Source of the DNA: Trichoderma breve
Lineage: Eukaryota; Ascomycota; Sordariomycetes; Hypocreales; Hypocreaceae
Reading direction: 5' to 3'
Assembly (NCBI RefSeq): GCF_028502605.1
Contig: NC_079236.1
Coordinates: 248,001 to 312,000 of the forward strand
Length of the DNA: 64,000 nucleotides
Shown: piece by piece, positions 35,695-47,332 of the stretch
Layout: each line of letters begins with the position of its first letter
Numbering within the stretch: the first letter of the stretch is position 1
The notes under the pieces: model-generated
What the model was told of the DNA's origin: nothing
Seen by the model: only the letters and a program-made list of their open reading frames with translations
The model's database searches: none
Program-made: the position numbers and the translations under genes

Positions 35695-36722
35695 GTTGAA
35701 GGGATTCTGAAGAGAGTATTTTCGGTTTGATTCGCTATCCTAGAGAATGTGATTGAAGTATCTGTCTCAATAGGTATACTCTAGGAGGAACCTATATCCA
35801 GCACTCAAACAACGTGATGTAGCGGCAGAAGAGACCTTCGGAATGTCGGCTTAATATAATACTCAATTGAGTCGTATAAACCACTGCGCCACAACTAATG
35901 ATGCCGTAAAATGTCCAGGATGAGACATATTGTGCTCGTGATTGGGCTCTCACATGTATCTTGGCCATCATCATACATAGAGTCAATTCTCACATGTGAT
36001 TGATCGGCCTCCTCATGCCTCCACAAGCAATAGATACCCTTCCACTCTAGGCCAAATCAGATCTAGCCACGGCTTCTGCGCTCCAGGCCGCTCCCACCGC
36101 ATGCAGGTATTCCATCCCAGCCCTGAAAAGAGTCTAGCCTTCAGCCTTCACCTGTAAGTGGCTGGCGGGATCATGTTCGAGCTTCATGCACGCTCAAGGC
36201 TCTGAGCCTCGCTGATGATGAGGGGATTCAAGACATGCATTTCAGCTTTGATGCAAAGAGCCAATAGTGTTTGTTGCTCATGTTGTCTGTGCTTTCTGTG
36301 CCGCTTCTGTGCCGTTATGGCCTGTTTTATAGCGTCAGCCAAGCCAATCAGTCTCCTCTCGCTGGATTCCTTCCCGTGTCATTTTTCTCCCCGTTACGCA
36401 ATTCTTCCTTAATCGATACTACTATACAGTATGATGGAGAGGTTTTACTGGTGCCCACTTTGTGGCAATGCTATTGATGTCTTTGAAGCCAGAGCTGAGC
36501 ATGGGAATCGATAGCCTGACCTCTAACGGCTGTCGGTAGCTGAAAGGGGATGAGAGCGGAGGCGGTTAATTCAGCTAGGTATTGATTAACGGAACTCGCA
36601 GCTTGTGTTCACGTAGGCTCTAAATAAGATATAAATAAGGAAAGAAAAGGCTATGCAGTCGAAGTAGACGTCTACCATCGCCATTTTCTCATTATTGCCA
36701 TCCCAATACTATATTTGCAAAC
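35695..36722. promoter_or_regulatory. Divergent promoter region between two flavin oxidase genes
   Basis: The sarcosine-oxidase-like gene and the L-amino-acid oxidase gene start away from each other across this 1028-bp region, so both promoters are here. A TATAAATA element lies at 36630-36637, 86 bp before the oxidase ATG. No gene was recognised inside. Confidence 0.5.
36630..36637 (+). promoter_or_regulatory. TATA box of the L-amino-acid oxidase gene
   Basis: TATAAATA sits 86 bp upstream of the ATG at 36723, with a CT-rich stretch between, giving a strong-looking core promoter. Confidence 0.5.
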
Positions 36723-38576
36723 ATGGACAATGTTGACTTTGCTGAATCTGTCCGAACCCGCTGGGCGAGGCGACTTATTCGTGAGAAGGTCGCCAAGGAA
36801 CTCAACATTCTAACCGAAAGACTTGGTGAGGTGCCCGGAATCCCTCCTCCAAACGAAGGCAGGTTCCTGGGCGGCGGCTACTCTCACGACAATCTACCGT
36901 CTGATCCTCTCTATTCCAGCATTAAGCCGGCTCTTCTAAAGGAGGCTCCTCGAGCAGAAGAGGAACTGCCGCCTCGAAAGGTGTGCATTGTAGGCGCTGG
37001 TGTTTCCGGCCTCTACATAGCCATGATTTTGGACGATTTGAAAATCCCAAATCTCACTTACGACATCTTTGAATCCAGTTCCAGAACTGGCGGTCGCCTG
37101 TATACGCACCACTTCACCGACGCCAAGCATGACTATTACGACATTGGTGCTATGCGATATCCTAACATCCCCAGCATGAAACGTACCTTTAACCTGTTTA
37201 AACGTACTAAGATGCCCCTCATCAAGTATTACCTTGATGGCGAGAATACCCCTCAGCTGTACAATAACCACTTCTTCGCCAAGGGTGTGTCGGACCCCTA
37301 TATGGTGAGCGTGGCCAATGGCGGCACGGTGCCGGACGACGTCGTCGACAGTGTTGGAGAGAAGTTACAACAGGCTTTCGGCTATTACAAAGAGAAGCTT
37401 GCTGAGGACTTCGACAAAGGGTTCGATGAGCTCATGCTCGTCGACGACATGACCACTCGGGAGTACTTGAAGCGAGGCGGACCCAAGGGAGAGGCGCCCA
37501 AGTATGACTTCTTCGCCATCCAATGGATGGAGACACAAAACACTGGAACGAACCTGTTTGATCAGGCTTTTTCCGAAAGTGTCATTGATTCTTTTGACTT
37601 TGATAACCCGACAAAGCCCGAATGGTACTGCATCGAGGGAGGAACATCACTTTTGGTGGACGCCATGAAAGAAACCCTTGTCCACAAAGTACAGAACAAC
37701 AAGAGAGTTGATGCCATTTCTATTGACTTGGACGCTCCGGATGATGGCAACATGTCGGTCAGGATAGGCGGAAAGGACCACTCCGGATATAGCACCGTCT
37801 TCAACACCACCGCTCTGGGCTGCCTTGATCGCATGGATCTGCGCGGCCTCAACTTGCACCCAACCCAGGCAGATGCCATTCGATGCCTTCACTATGACAA
37901 CTCGACCAAGGTGGCTCTCAAGTTCAGCTACCCGTGGTGGATCAAAGACTGTGGCATCACTTGTGGTGGCGCTGCCTCGACTGACCTGCCTTTACGAACT
38001 TGCGTTTACCCATCATACAACTTGGACGATACTGGTGAGGCTGTTCTGCTTGCCTCATACACTTGGTCTCAGGATGCAACTCGCATCGGATCGTTGGTGA
38101 AGGAAGCTCCACCACAGCCCCCCAAGGAGGATGAGCTCGTCGAGCTGATCCTGCAGAATCTGGCCCGCTTGCACGCTGAACATATGACCTACGAGAAGAT
38201 TAAGGAGGCTTACACGGGCGTATATCACGCCTATTGCTGGGCTAATGATCCCAATGTCGGTGGCGCTTTCGCCCTCTTCGGTCCCGGCCAGTTCAGCAAT
38301 CTGTATCCCTACCTGATGCGGCCAGCAGCGGGCGGCAAGTTCCATATCGTCGGAGAGGCATCTAGCGTGCATCACGCCTGGATCATAGGGTCTTTGGAGA
38401 GTGCTTACACCGCTGTTTACCAGTTCCTGTACAAGTACAAGATGTGGGATTACTTGAGGCTGTTGTTGGAGCGCTGGCAGTATGGTCTCCAGGAGTTAGA
38501 GACGGGGAAGCACGGTACGGCTCATTTGCAGTTTATTCTGGGTTCACTTCCCAAGGAGTACCAGGTGAAGATCTAA
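36723..38576 (+). CDS. L-amino-acid oxidase (flavin amine oxidase family)
   Basis: A single exon of 617 residues, a usual length for fungal L-amino-acid oxidases. The FAD-binding signature starts at VCIVGAGVSGLYIA (residues 87-100) and continues with FESSSRTGGRLYTH and YDIGAMRYP, hallmarks of amine-oxidase flavoproteins. The C-terminal FAD contact is GEASSVHHAWIIGSLESA. The enzyme should convert L-amino acids to 2-oxo acids with release of ammonia and hydrogen peroxide; in fungi this serves nitrogen scavenging and, through peroxide, antagonism. There is no classical signal peptide and about 85 residues precede the FAD domain. Its neighbours are an amino-acid permease and two other amine-oxidising flavoproteins, so a shared nitrogen-related role is likely. 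Broad substrate range is known for the family, not shown here. Confidence 0.93.
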   Translation: MDNVDFAESVRTRWARRLIREKVAKELNILTERLGEVPGIPPPNEGRFLGGGYSHDNLPSDPLYSSIKPALLKEAPRAEEELPPRKVCIVGAGVSGLYIAMILDDLKIPNLTYDIFESSSRTGGRLYTHHFTDAKHDYYDIGAMRYPNIPSMKRTFNLFKRTKMPLIKYYLDGENTPQLYNNHFFAKGVSDPYMVSVANGGTVPDDVVDSVGEKLQQAFGYYKEKLAEDFDKGFDELMLVDDMTTREYLKRGGPKGEAPKYDFFAIQWMETQNTGTNLFDQAFSESVIDSFDFDNPTKPEWYCIEGGTSLLVDAMKETLVHKVQNNKRVDAISIDLDAPDDGNMSVRIGGKDHSGYSTVFNTTALGCLDRMDLRGLNLHPTQADAIRCLHYDNSTKVALKFSYPWWIKDCGITCGGAASTDLPLRTCVYPSYNLDDTGEAVLLASYTWSQDATRIGSLVKEAPPQPPKEDELVELILQNLARLHAEHMTYEKIKEAYTGVYHAYCWANDPNVGGAFALFGPGQFSNLYPYLMRPAAGGKFHIVGEASSVHHAWIIGSLESAYTAVYQFLYKYKMWDYLRLLLERWQYGLQELETGKHGTAHLQFILGSLPKEYQVKI

Positions 38577-39214
38577 AGCGAAAGAGGTACTACGGCATGG
38601 AGACGATTTTGGGTAGAGATTCTAGTATTCCAGCAGTTTCATAGAAAGTGTGATGTTTGTTAGTCCCACTTTGAGTCTCTGTTCGTCTGAAAGTGCCTAC
38701 CATGACCCGGTGATTAGTATAACAGAATCTGTCATTCTCCTCATCCATACACCGAGGTCAATGAGCCTTGTATAGTTGAACTCAGTCTCAACGTTCGCGG
38801 CCGAGATTAGGAGTGAGAGTTGCTCTGTGCAAGACGTTTTGTTTGACAAATTGCTGCCACCTTGATCTGCCTTGATGCTATTCTCTCCTGTGCCCCTCTA
38901 GCGAAGCGTACGCCCTGACCAAGGGAATCAATTATCTGGAACTTCTTCGCTTTGCCTTCCGCCCCGCCGCCGTTTGACGCACGGATTCAGATAAGATGAA
39001 GCTTGGACACTGGCTCGCCATGACCAAGATGTCTATCTGTGTTGAAAGTTGGCTTGGTCAACAGAGGAACCGAGCGGGGTTGGATGCTCTTACACCTGCA
39101 TAATTAGACAGAAACATGTGCAGCATGTCCATCTTCTCCCTCATCATCTTCGGCACTGCTTTTGCAAACATTCTCAAAACCTAGTCCGCTCGCGGCACAC
39201 ACGATTTACATAAC
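38577..39214. other. Intergenic spacer
   Basis: This 638-bp stretch lies between the L-amino-acid oxidase and the interrupted DAO-family gene. It should contain the terminator of the first and the promoter of the second. No gene or repeat is recognised. Confidence 0.45.
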
Positions 39215-40980
39215 ATGACACCGATGGCGTCTCAAGCCTCAATTGATAGACCCTCCGGGCTACCAGTTGACAATCCGAGCAAGTCGTACTGGCTTTCAGA
39301 GCCGTCCGAGGTCCTTCTCGGTCACCGTACCACGAAAGACTTACCGCAAACTGCCGACGTCCTCATCATTGGGAGCGGCATTACTGGCGGGTTTGCAGCT
39401 CACTTTCTCAAAGAAAAGGCTCCTAGCTTGAACGTCGTCATGCTTGAGGCAATAGAGGCATGCTGGGGCGCTACTGGGAGGGTGAGTCCTTTCGTCATGA
39501 AAATGATCAGCTAGTCCATCAAGCAGCGAGTGATGCGATGGTGGAGGATGCTCTTACCACTTCTCAAGTTAGCTTGTTTGTAGACATGGACGAGAAATCC
39601 TCAGGAATCTGCTCAAGCTCTACTGCTCCAATACAGAATCACGACTGCCCTGCCTCCCGATAACTCATAGCTAATAGTCATGGACAGAACGGTGGCCATT
39701 GTCAGTTGGGATACTATGTCTCGCCGCCGCACATCGCTGCATTTGAGCATCGAACATATTGCTTCCTCAAGGAATTCCTCGAATTGCACTCAATTCCTTG
39801 CGATTGGCGTACTGCAACGGGTGTACACGGCTTTTATTCTCCAGAGCTCTTCATCAGCGTCAAGAAGACTATCACAAAGATTCAGGGAAAGTATCCGGAT
39901 ATTGGAGCAAATATTGCAGTTGTCACAAAGGAGTCTCCCTCATGCTTACTACAAGGTGAGAGGAACTTGAAAGAGCTGACATTGGAGGGCTTGCGAGTCG
40001 GTGCTGCTGAAGGCGCTGTCATGCAGGCGAATTCTGCGAGCCTCTGGCCGTACAAGCTTGTTGCTTTTGTGCTGGAACGACTCCTGGCAGCTAGCGGCTT
40101 CAATCTACAGACAAAGACTCCAGTTACAAGCCTTAAAAGAGCCGAAACATCAGCAAGAAAGTCAAGTTCTCACCGAGATGCCGACGAGGCAGCGTCTAGG
40201 GGCTGGACAGCTCACACAACCCGTGGCGACATTTCAGCCCGGCATGTTTTCCTAGCGACAAATGCGCATATTTCTCATCTGCTTCCCCAGTTCGCCAACA
40301 TCATCGTGCCGGTAAAAGGCCAGGTATCCAGCCTCAAGCCGTCGCCGTCGGCACAGCCCGCCGAAGATCCGCTAGACATTGGACACACGTTCTATTTTGT
40401 ATCTGACCTCGCCGACCGCAGGGATGATTACCTAGTGTAAAGACCTCCGCCAGGTGCGGAACTGATTTATGGCGGCGGACGCATCCACGCAAAGGACCAC
40501 GGACTCGGCGTGTGGGATGACAGCACCATCGACGAACCGGTGGCCCGCTATCTCAAATACGAGCTGAGCAGCTTGATGGATCTCTCGATACGTGAGCAAG
40601 GAAATTCACAAGGCGAGTATGGAGTCCACGCATCGAAACCAGATATCGAACCGACGTTTGAATGGTCAGGCATCATGGGGTTCTCGCGAGACGGCTGGCC
40701 GTGGGTTGGTCCTGTGCCGGAAACCGCCGGTGGTGGAGATGGGCTCTGGCTATGCGCTGGATACTCTGGCGGCGGCATGCCCAACGCGACTCTGTGTGCC
40801 AAAGCGGTTGTTGACATGATGACCCCTGGCCACGAGGGTGAGGACGAGGTGGCCGGTCGGATACATCTACCCCCGGAGTATCTCCTTACCGAGGATCGAC
40901 TCGAGAAGGCGAGAGCATGCGAGACCGTGGCAGAAGGGGACAAGAGGGGGGCATTCATGTTGGACTTGGACATATTTTGA
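39215..40980 (+). pseudogene. DAO-family FAD oxidoreductase interrupted by an in-frame TAA
   Basis: Two exons, 39215-39481 and 39688-40980, join in frame and rebuild the conserved ATGR-NGGHCQ motif at the junction. The intron is 206 nt, long for this window. The N-terminus has VLIIGSGITGGFAAHFL for FAD, then HVFLATNAHISHLLPQ, and the end has FSRDGWPWVGPVPE and LWLCAGYSGGGMPNA, so all parts of the family are present. However, codon 340 is TAA at 40438-40440, and the same frame continues undisturbed for another 180 codons with the conserved LIYGGGR segment just after it. The full frame would be 518 residues; termination leaves 339. No intron sensibly removes the stop. A recent nonsense allele, a sequencing error or readthrough are the options. 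Homologues oxidise secondary amines or amino-acid derivatives. Confidence 0.75.
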
Positions 40981-41231
40981 AGCGTGGTGAATACAAAATT
41001 TGCTCAACCAGTATTTCAACAAATCACATAGTTCTTCGATACGTGTATGGCCTCGTACAAGGTAAACATGGACGGCGTTGCTTTTGGAGAATAATGCTAT
41101 CTGACACTAAGAGTAATTATGTGAGAAATGGAATCAATTTCAGGGTCCAAGAAAATGGCTCCAGTGAAGAATAGATACATAGCTTCTCACCCATACCGAT
41201 ATGCACCTCTTAGGTGCGTCAACAGCTCCAA

Positions 41232-42377
41232 TCACTCGTATGAGTCGGATGAATATCTGAATGCATGGGTAGCAGGCCACACGTAGTCGTCCACATGAGT
41301 ATAATCATCCACCAAATCTACATGCGTCTCCTGGTATATGTCATCAGCACCCACATAACATACCCTTTCACAGGAGATCTCTTGAACTATATCTTCGCTC
41401 GCCTTGATTTCCGCCCAAGTCTTTCCAGGGAACTCTGCTCGAATGTCGCCTTGCTCGAGGTATGGCGAGCCTTGTTTTTCCTCATAATCAACACCTCTAC
41501 CCCTTTTCACCACAACCAACATCTCCTTTTCAATCTCGCCATCGACCATCAGCCGCGCATCTTCTGCATCTTGGTACTCTTCGATATCCTGATCAGGCGC
41601 TAACTCTTGCGTAAACTTGGTCCACGTACCCTTGTTGCTTATGTATGGCTCAGTTACATCTAGGTACGGGATATTGGATCGGTAAATGGTGACTGAAGCT
41701 CCAGAGTTTGAGCCGTCGCGGTCATCGAGTGTGCGTTGCCAACCACCTGGCTGTGGCTCGCGCAAGAATCGGTTCTCCCCAATGAGTTCGTCGAGCTCAT
41801 CAAGCCAGGCTACTTTGTAACCCATGAAGCCTGATGTGTGTGATTTGTAGTGAAGCTCTTTCCATCCGCCGCTATACTTTACTAGACGATTAAGAGCATC
41901 GTAGGAACTCTGGGATTCACCAGTACCACACACCGTCAGTCTGTCGAGTTTTAGTCCTGAAAGCAGCTTCAAGACCTGGTAAGTGTCGTATTGCACCAAC
42001 CCTCCGCTATAATCAAACATCATGGGATGTCCTGAAACTCGGATATGGCGAATCATTGAGCGCGTTTCAAGAGGAATGTCGGCAAGTTTATCGACCATAG
42101 CTTTCACCGTCTCGAAACAAAAGAGGACCCGGCCAATCCAGGATCTGCCGATTTCGACGTATGCTTGGCGGCAACTGATGAGAATGGCAAGGCCGTGAGG
42201 AGCTGGAATGAAATGATGAATCACCATGTCCCATCCACATCTCTCCCCAGATGTGAAGCGGGTTGACGAGAACAGAAATGCGTAAATCATGAGCCGCAGC
42301 TCTTGAGGAAGCCGCATCAGCCGACTTTTGGGTTGTTGGTAGGCAGTTCCGACCTTGATGACAATTGGAGCGCCCAT
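41232..42377 (-). CDS. Hypothetical protein with N-terminal 2EXR/F-box-like motif
   Basis: A single exon of 381 residues. The first true ATG is at 42377; the frame runs further upstream without one. Near the N-terminus the segment LMRLPQELRLMIYAFLF matches the helical motif that opens many fungal 2EXR or F-box-like proteins. A region with ILISCRQAYVEIGR follows, another common element of these families. The rest, including an acidic and charged middle and a Tyr/Asp-rich end, is not recognised. F-box-like proteins act as adaptors in ubiquitin ligation, but many 2EXR proteins have no known function, so none is assigned. It converges with the interrupted flavoenzyme gene, 251 bp apart. Confidence 0.65.
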   Translation of the reverse strand: MGAPIVIKVGTAYQQPKSRLMRLPQELRLMIYAFLFSSTRFTSGERCGWDMVIHHFIPAPHGLAILISCRQAYVEIGRSWIGRVLFCFETVKAMVDKLADIPLETRSMIRHIRVSGHPMMFDYSGGLVQYDTYQVLKLLSGLKLDRLTVCGTGESQSSYDALNRLVKYSGGWKELHYKSHTSGFMGYKVAWLDELDELIGENRFLREPQPGGWQRTLDDRDGSNSGASVTIYRSNIPYLDVTEPYISNKGTWTKFTQELAPDQDIEEYQDAEDARLMVDGEIEKEMLVVVKRGRGVDYEEKQGSPYLEQGDIRAEFPGKTWAEIKASEDIVQEISCERVCYVGADDIYQETHVDLVDDYTHVDDYVWPATHAFRYSSDSYE

Positions 42378-43393
42378 TTTTGCTGTTTCTCGTCGAAATC
42401 TGGTGGACTCTCTTCGCAAACCTCCCTATGGCGACTTTCTCTGTTCGTCAGAAGCGAAAACAGGGGCTACGCGAGACTCTGAACCGGCTGGCGGGCTGCG
42501 CGTAGCAGAGGATGAATCATGCGATGAAAGAAGTACTCGTCTGCGTTGAAGTTAATAAAAAAGGGTCCATCAAGATGATGATGCACAATTCTGAGAAGAG
42601 TGCAGATGTGAGCGTGAAGATTGCGTTTGTAGAGGCAGAGTGAATTGGCCAAGGAAGAGCAGCAGGTCACGTCACCTGACTAAGATAAGATAGTATCAGA
42701 ATTTTGCCTTGAAAGCGGTCTGAACAAATGTTGAATGCCAATAACCAAGGCTGTATGTACCTGAGGCTCATTTCTTTGTATCAATTGAGTTCGAATGGAC
42801 AACGTAGCATATACATCCATACTGGATATCAAAATTACGTGCATACAAGAATGATTGAGCTTTGTATGGGGAAATTTCCATGGCGTCACATCGTCCATTT
42901 TAGCGGCTGCTTCAGTCCAGGGTCGCTTCGGCCGCTGCATTTAGCGCCCGCCTTTAGCTCGCTGCGCTCCGCTATAGCGCAGTAGTAGCGCCTATCCGTT
43001 CAATGCTAGCGGACACTTCAACTCCATACGTCGAGTGCCAATCGCATCTTCGGAATATGTAATGGAGAGCAATATTCTGCATCCTTTCCCATATGTAATC
43101 TGTTCATACTTTACTACTTATTACTTACTCAGTGGGAATTTCATATAGTACTAAACGTACATTTGATGTCCATGGTTACATGTATTTGACTCTATCAAGT
43201 CTACTATCATCTTCGTATCATGGGAATAGCTTCGCTTTTCCCTCATGACTCTTGCTTGCCAATTAAAAGAGACCAGCTGTGTAGAGAGCAACCACGGAAT
43301 TGGTTGACCTTCTATTCACCAAACAAAGCTCCTGATCGGGCAATTAATATAAGCTCACCTCTTGGTGTCCCAAGACATCATGTAGTCTAGGAG
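42378..43393. other. Intergenic 1-kb spacer
   Basis: This stretch is upstream of the 2EXR-like gene and downstream of the large helical gene. It has two adjacent GATA motifs near 42684-42695 and a GC-rich palindromic patch around 42900-42990. No gene is supported. Confidence 0.45.
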
Positions 43394-46300
43394 CTAAGTC
43401 TTCATTGAGAACCGCTTCAGAGGCGAGGCAGCAGCATTGTGAATAATTTCATCCTCGCCCGCTTGGGCGGCTGCCTGGGTACCCTCCTCTATTGCCGCTT
43501 CGACCGCTGGAGCTGGTGGTAGCATCTTAGTAGTTGCCTCGATATTCTTGATTCTCACTCCCATCTTATCGATGATCTCAGCTCTCTTCTACAAGTGAAA
43601 ACAAAGAACCATTAGTTCATGTTTATGCAATACGCAATGCAACGACAAGAGGAAGGGCACCATAGTTGTAGAGTGTGAACCATGAAATATACATACCTTG
43701 GCCGCCACCTGTGTTATGTGGTCTTGAGCTTTCTGCGTCCACTTCTGTAGCTCATCCATCTTGAGCTGCTGTTCTTCATTATTCTTTGACTGTGACATCA
43801 TATCCACCAATTCCAGCCCAGGCATGATATCCTCTGAGCATAGCTCACTCCACATGCTCGCAATATCGGCAAAGACAGAAAAATAAGCTTGAATTGTGAC
43901 AACAGCCTGGTATATCATCTAGGACAGCCAATTAGCTCTGTTCAGTCGCTACCAATGGGCAGTGTGGCCGCCCAGCCCCCAAATTCATCAGAGAGAAAGG
44001 AAACGTACTGTGCGAGTCAAATCGGTATAGTTGTATCCAGCAATGGAGGACTGCTTAACTGTAGGATCATTTGTAATAGCGGTGATATCATCAATGAAAG
44101 GTTGCACATTGTACTTGACGACTGCGTCGACCGTAGCACCAATCGCTCCAAAGAAGCGGCAAAGGTTAGCAATTTGTGACTTCATCTGGGCAATAAGTTC
44201 AATTGCTCGGATGAGGATGCGTTTGACTTCATTCTAAACTACAGTCAGATCATATCCCATTATCGACTTTGCAGGCTGGAGGAAAGAGGGTGCATATTAA
44301 CTCCAGGTAAGTGGGGATAAAAGAGAGGATGCTTACAAGGTCCGCCGTGGTCGTGCTTAGCCTCTTAATATCAGCTTGAATCTGTGAGAGCTTATTCTGT
44401 TGTTCGATCATCTTCTGGGAGGATTTCTGGTATAGATCTTGAGTTGCGCTCAAGTGTTTTTGAGTCGTGCTGAGCCGGTGTTTGGCTGCATCCAAAGAGG
44501 CCTGGGCCACCGACAGGGTTTTCGTCTTTCCGATGGTGTTTGCAGGGTCTTCGGTGCCTGCCATGATTGGAAGCTATAAACCGATGCGGTTAACAATGGT
44601 TACATTTTCCGATTGTAGCATCGGCTGTAGCCCAGAGAGCTGAAGTGGAAAAGATCAGGTACTCACACCTGAAGCCGCTGTTCCTGGCTGACTACGGGCC
44701 GTGGCTAATAGTTTCTGGAGAGACAAATAAACAGGGAGCCACTGCTGCTGCCAGTCTTTAACTTCCTGTGAGTTGGCTTGAGGGAAGCTCCGGCTGATTC
44801 TTGCAGATTTTTCCACGATCTCATGGATCTCCGTAGTGATCTTATTTACGATGCCACGTTAGTGAAAAGTCTTTTGACGAAGATGTTGCAAATGGTAAAC
44901 ATGGGATGCAATACCTTTAGTGCGACAACAAAGGCATTTAGAAGTGTCTGACTTGGATCCAAGCGGGTAGCTACTGTTCTGAAATCGTCGAAATCACTCT
45001 GAAGCATAGACTTCACGTAATAAGAGCTCTGAGCTGCCCGGCCATCTTTGCCTGAGGCATCTTCCCAGTTCACCCCACCTTTCTTACCTTTGGTCAAAAT
45101 GGCATTGACTTGTTCAAAATGTGGGATGCTCCTCAAAATATAAAGATTCGCTGGGTCTTCGGCATGGGGTGGTTCTGTCGGCTTTGGCGCCGACGGTGTT
45201 GGTGGGTTTGGAGGGCCATTTTCTCCTCCGCTGATTGCTTGTCAACATATGTGTTTTCAACACGAGGGCTCTTGTAGGTGTGGCTTACTGTACCAGATTA
45301 TGGAACATATCAATGCTACTCGCCACAGGGTTCGTGCCGAAGGCAAAGGCCTTGACGGTCAGTCTAAGTGCTCCGGTAGCCGTCTCCACCAGTGCGCCTA
45401 CCAACTGCTGGCCAAGGACTTCCCATCTGTATGTTAAAAGATCATGTTAGCTTTGTCGATCAAGTAGAACCGGGGGAGTGCTTGGGATTACGGACCCGGA
45501 GGGAAATGCATCGGACGCTCGCTTGAAGGTCTCAGTAGCCACTTCCACTTGCTTGGCAAAATTTTCTGTGATTTCTCTTGTCTTGTCGACGGTAGTTTTC
45601 TGCGAATCGAAAAATGTCTGGGCTACCGCCATGTTCCTCTCTGTGGTGTTGAGGCGCTCTGCGTTGGTGGATTGCGTCTGTATGCAGGCGGCATGAAGTT
45701 CCATGCAGTGCAGAAGCCAACGCTCAAATTTTTCATCGATTTCCTTGACTTTAGTGTAGCAATCATCTGCTGCAACTTTTACCATGGTAAGCTGTGAAGC
45801 AAGCCGCGTCCTTGCCGCCTGCTCATCTGTACGTGAGTGAATGTTAGCCACAAGTTAAAGATACATGTAACCAGCTCTGAAACGAAACTTACCCATGAGG
45901 ATATCCACTACATTGGCTACCTTGATACGACTCATCAGTCGAAGAAATAGTTGCATCAAAATCAGTGGAACATACTCTTTTAGACACTTGACCAGATACT
46001 TGTTTGACGAACAACATGTTACGTTCCGCCTTGAGAAACGCTTCACGGCCATAGTTGGCGGAGTCCATTAGATTGGCATTCAGCGACTTGTGTCTTTGCA
46101 TATTCATTAGGTTATCTCCTCTCATCGCCATGCTATAAATAAGACTAGCCTACTTACATGATGTGCTGGTACTCCTTGCCTTCGGGTGGATCCAATTGGA
46201 TATGATCGCTACCTTTCGAGGTGCAAGCTATAAAGCAGGATCCAATAGAGGTTAGAGCAACAGGGCCTGACTGAAGCAACTCTTCCCAGTTATACTGGAA

Positions 46301-46411
46301 GATGATTGAATTCTTGATCTCGTCGACAGCATCGTTAGTGATGTCCGGTCGGTTGTCAAGATCATAGCGAGCCTTGAGGGCGACATCAAGTTCTTCTTCA
46401 ATGCTAGCCAT
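43394..46411 (-). CDS. Large coiled-coil helical protein, possible partner of a two-component pore-forming-like pair
   Basis: Eleven exons give 745 residues: 46411-46158, 46093-45976, 45920-45893, 45826-45496, 45426-45289, 45230-44915, 44840-44667, 44573-44337, 44233-44009, 43918-43697 and 43588-43394. The third exon is only 28 nt. All phases agree and no stop is met. No signal peptide is seen. Residues about 134-240 form a long amphipathic helix region, followed at about 244-288 by an uncharged stretch (LVGALVETATGALRLTV) and then a Pro-rich linker. Residues 454-607 are a second long helical region rich in Gln, Lys and Ser with an FFGAIGATVDAVV segment. This resembles helical-bundle proteins such as XaxAB/YaxAB-type or ClyA-like toxins in layout only; no homology is proven. 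A second helical gene reads divergently 921 bp away. Confidence 0.68.
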
Positions 46412-47332
46412 GGTGAAAAGTTATAAAGAAACCATGTAAGAGGTCTGGAGATTACTTAAAAGGCTTCCGAATTGACTTTGTTTTTGAATGTTAAAAAATG
46501 AATAATATAATGCAAGCACAAGAGCGGTGGCTGGTCGTATATAGTACAACGCTTGACTCATTGCAAGAAGAGACTTAGGCGTGCAGCCACACAAAAATCC
46601 TATCACATGCTAGGCTAATTTATGCATACTCTAGGCTATGCGAAAGCCGCCTATGAAAGATTGCTTCGGTGAGAATTGGCCTATAAGTCAAGCACCCTCC
46701 AGCCTATTCATCAGAATCCTCCTCAACAGCGTCATAGATCAACAGCGGTGTGTCATTTCAACACATAGAACTGCATAATATAACGTGATGCTACCCAAAA
46801 CATAGGATTAGGTAGAAATGTGGCGTAAATGAGTGGCCTGTATATAAGTATTTCTAATGTACGCATATAGTGTGTATGGAGATGATGCGAGCATTTGTAT
46901 TCGCATTGGATACACGTATTCGGCCCCCATGATATGCTTAGACACATGATTCAATGAACGCATGCCGCCCTCAGCAACTACGCTGCATATTTTCTCGCGC
47001 CAAGATTTTGCCTGCTCGGACGAGCATTAACGAGGCTGGCGTTGCCACTATGGCGATACTTATTGGATAATCCATCTATAGGAATGCCCGTTGTTCTTTA
47101 TGAAGATGGATGCCTTAGAAAATGCGCGTCTTATTTGTCCATGATATCTGTTGGAACTCAAACCTTTACATAATAAAAAGATAATCTTTGGGTGTTAAGA
47201 ACGTAACCCATATATCTAGCTTAACCCAGCTATTACAGTCTTTATTGCGCCCAGAGTCCACGTCTATATCTCCTTCTTTTTTGTCATCAAATCTTCTAGT
47301 AGAGTTGTTTTAATCCTACTATTCGCTTTGAA
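46412..47332. promoter_or_regulatory. Divergent promoter region of the helical protein pair
   Basis: The two helical genes are head-to-head with 921 bp between start codons. This space must hold both promoters, so they could be co-regulated. No clear TATA box or paired binding site was recognised, and no gene lies within. Confidence 0.5.

Noticed and set aside
35860..35910. tRNA-like D-arm motif on the minus strand (ccactgcgccac)
   Set aside because: No matching T-arm, anticodon arm or acceptor stem is found within tRNA length.
40437..40523. An 87-nt intron that would remove the TAA in the flavoenzyme gene
   Set aside because: It would also delete the conserved LIYGGGR region just after the stop, and the donor is weak. 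A nonsense change is simpler.
46133..46157. A 25-nt intron joining exon 1 of the large helical gene to the ATG at 46131
   Set aside because: It is too short for a fungal spliceosomal intron. An acceptor at 46094 gives a normal 64-nt intron with the same frame.
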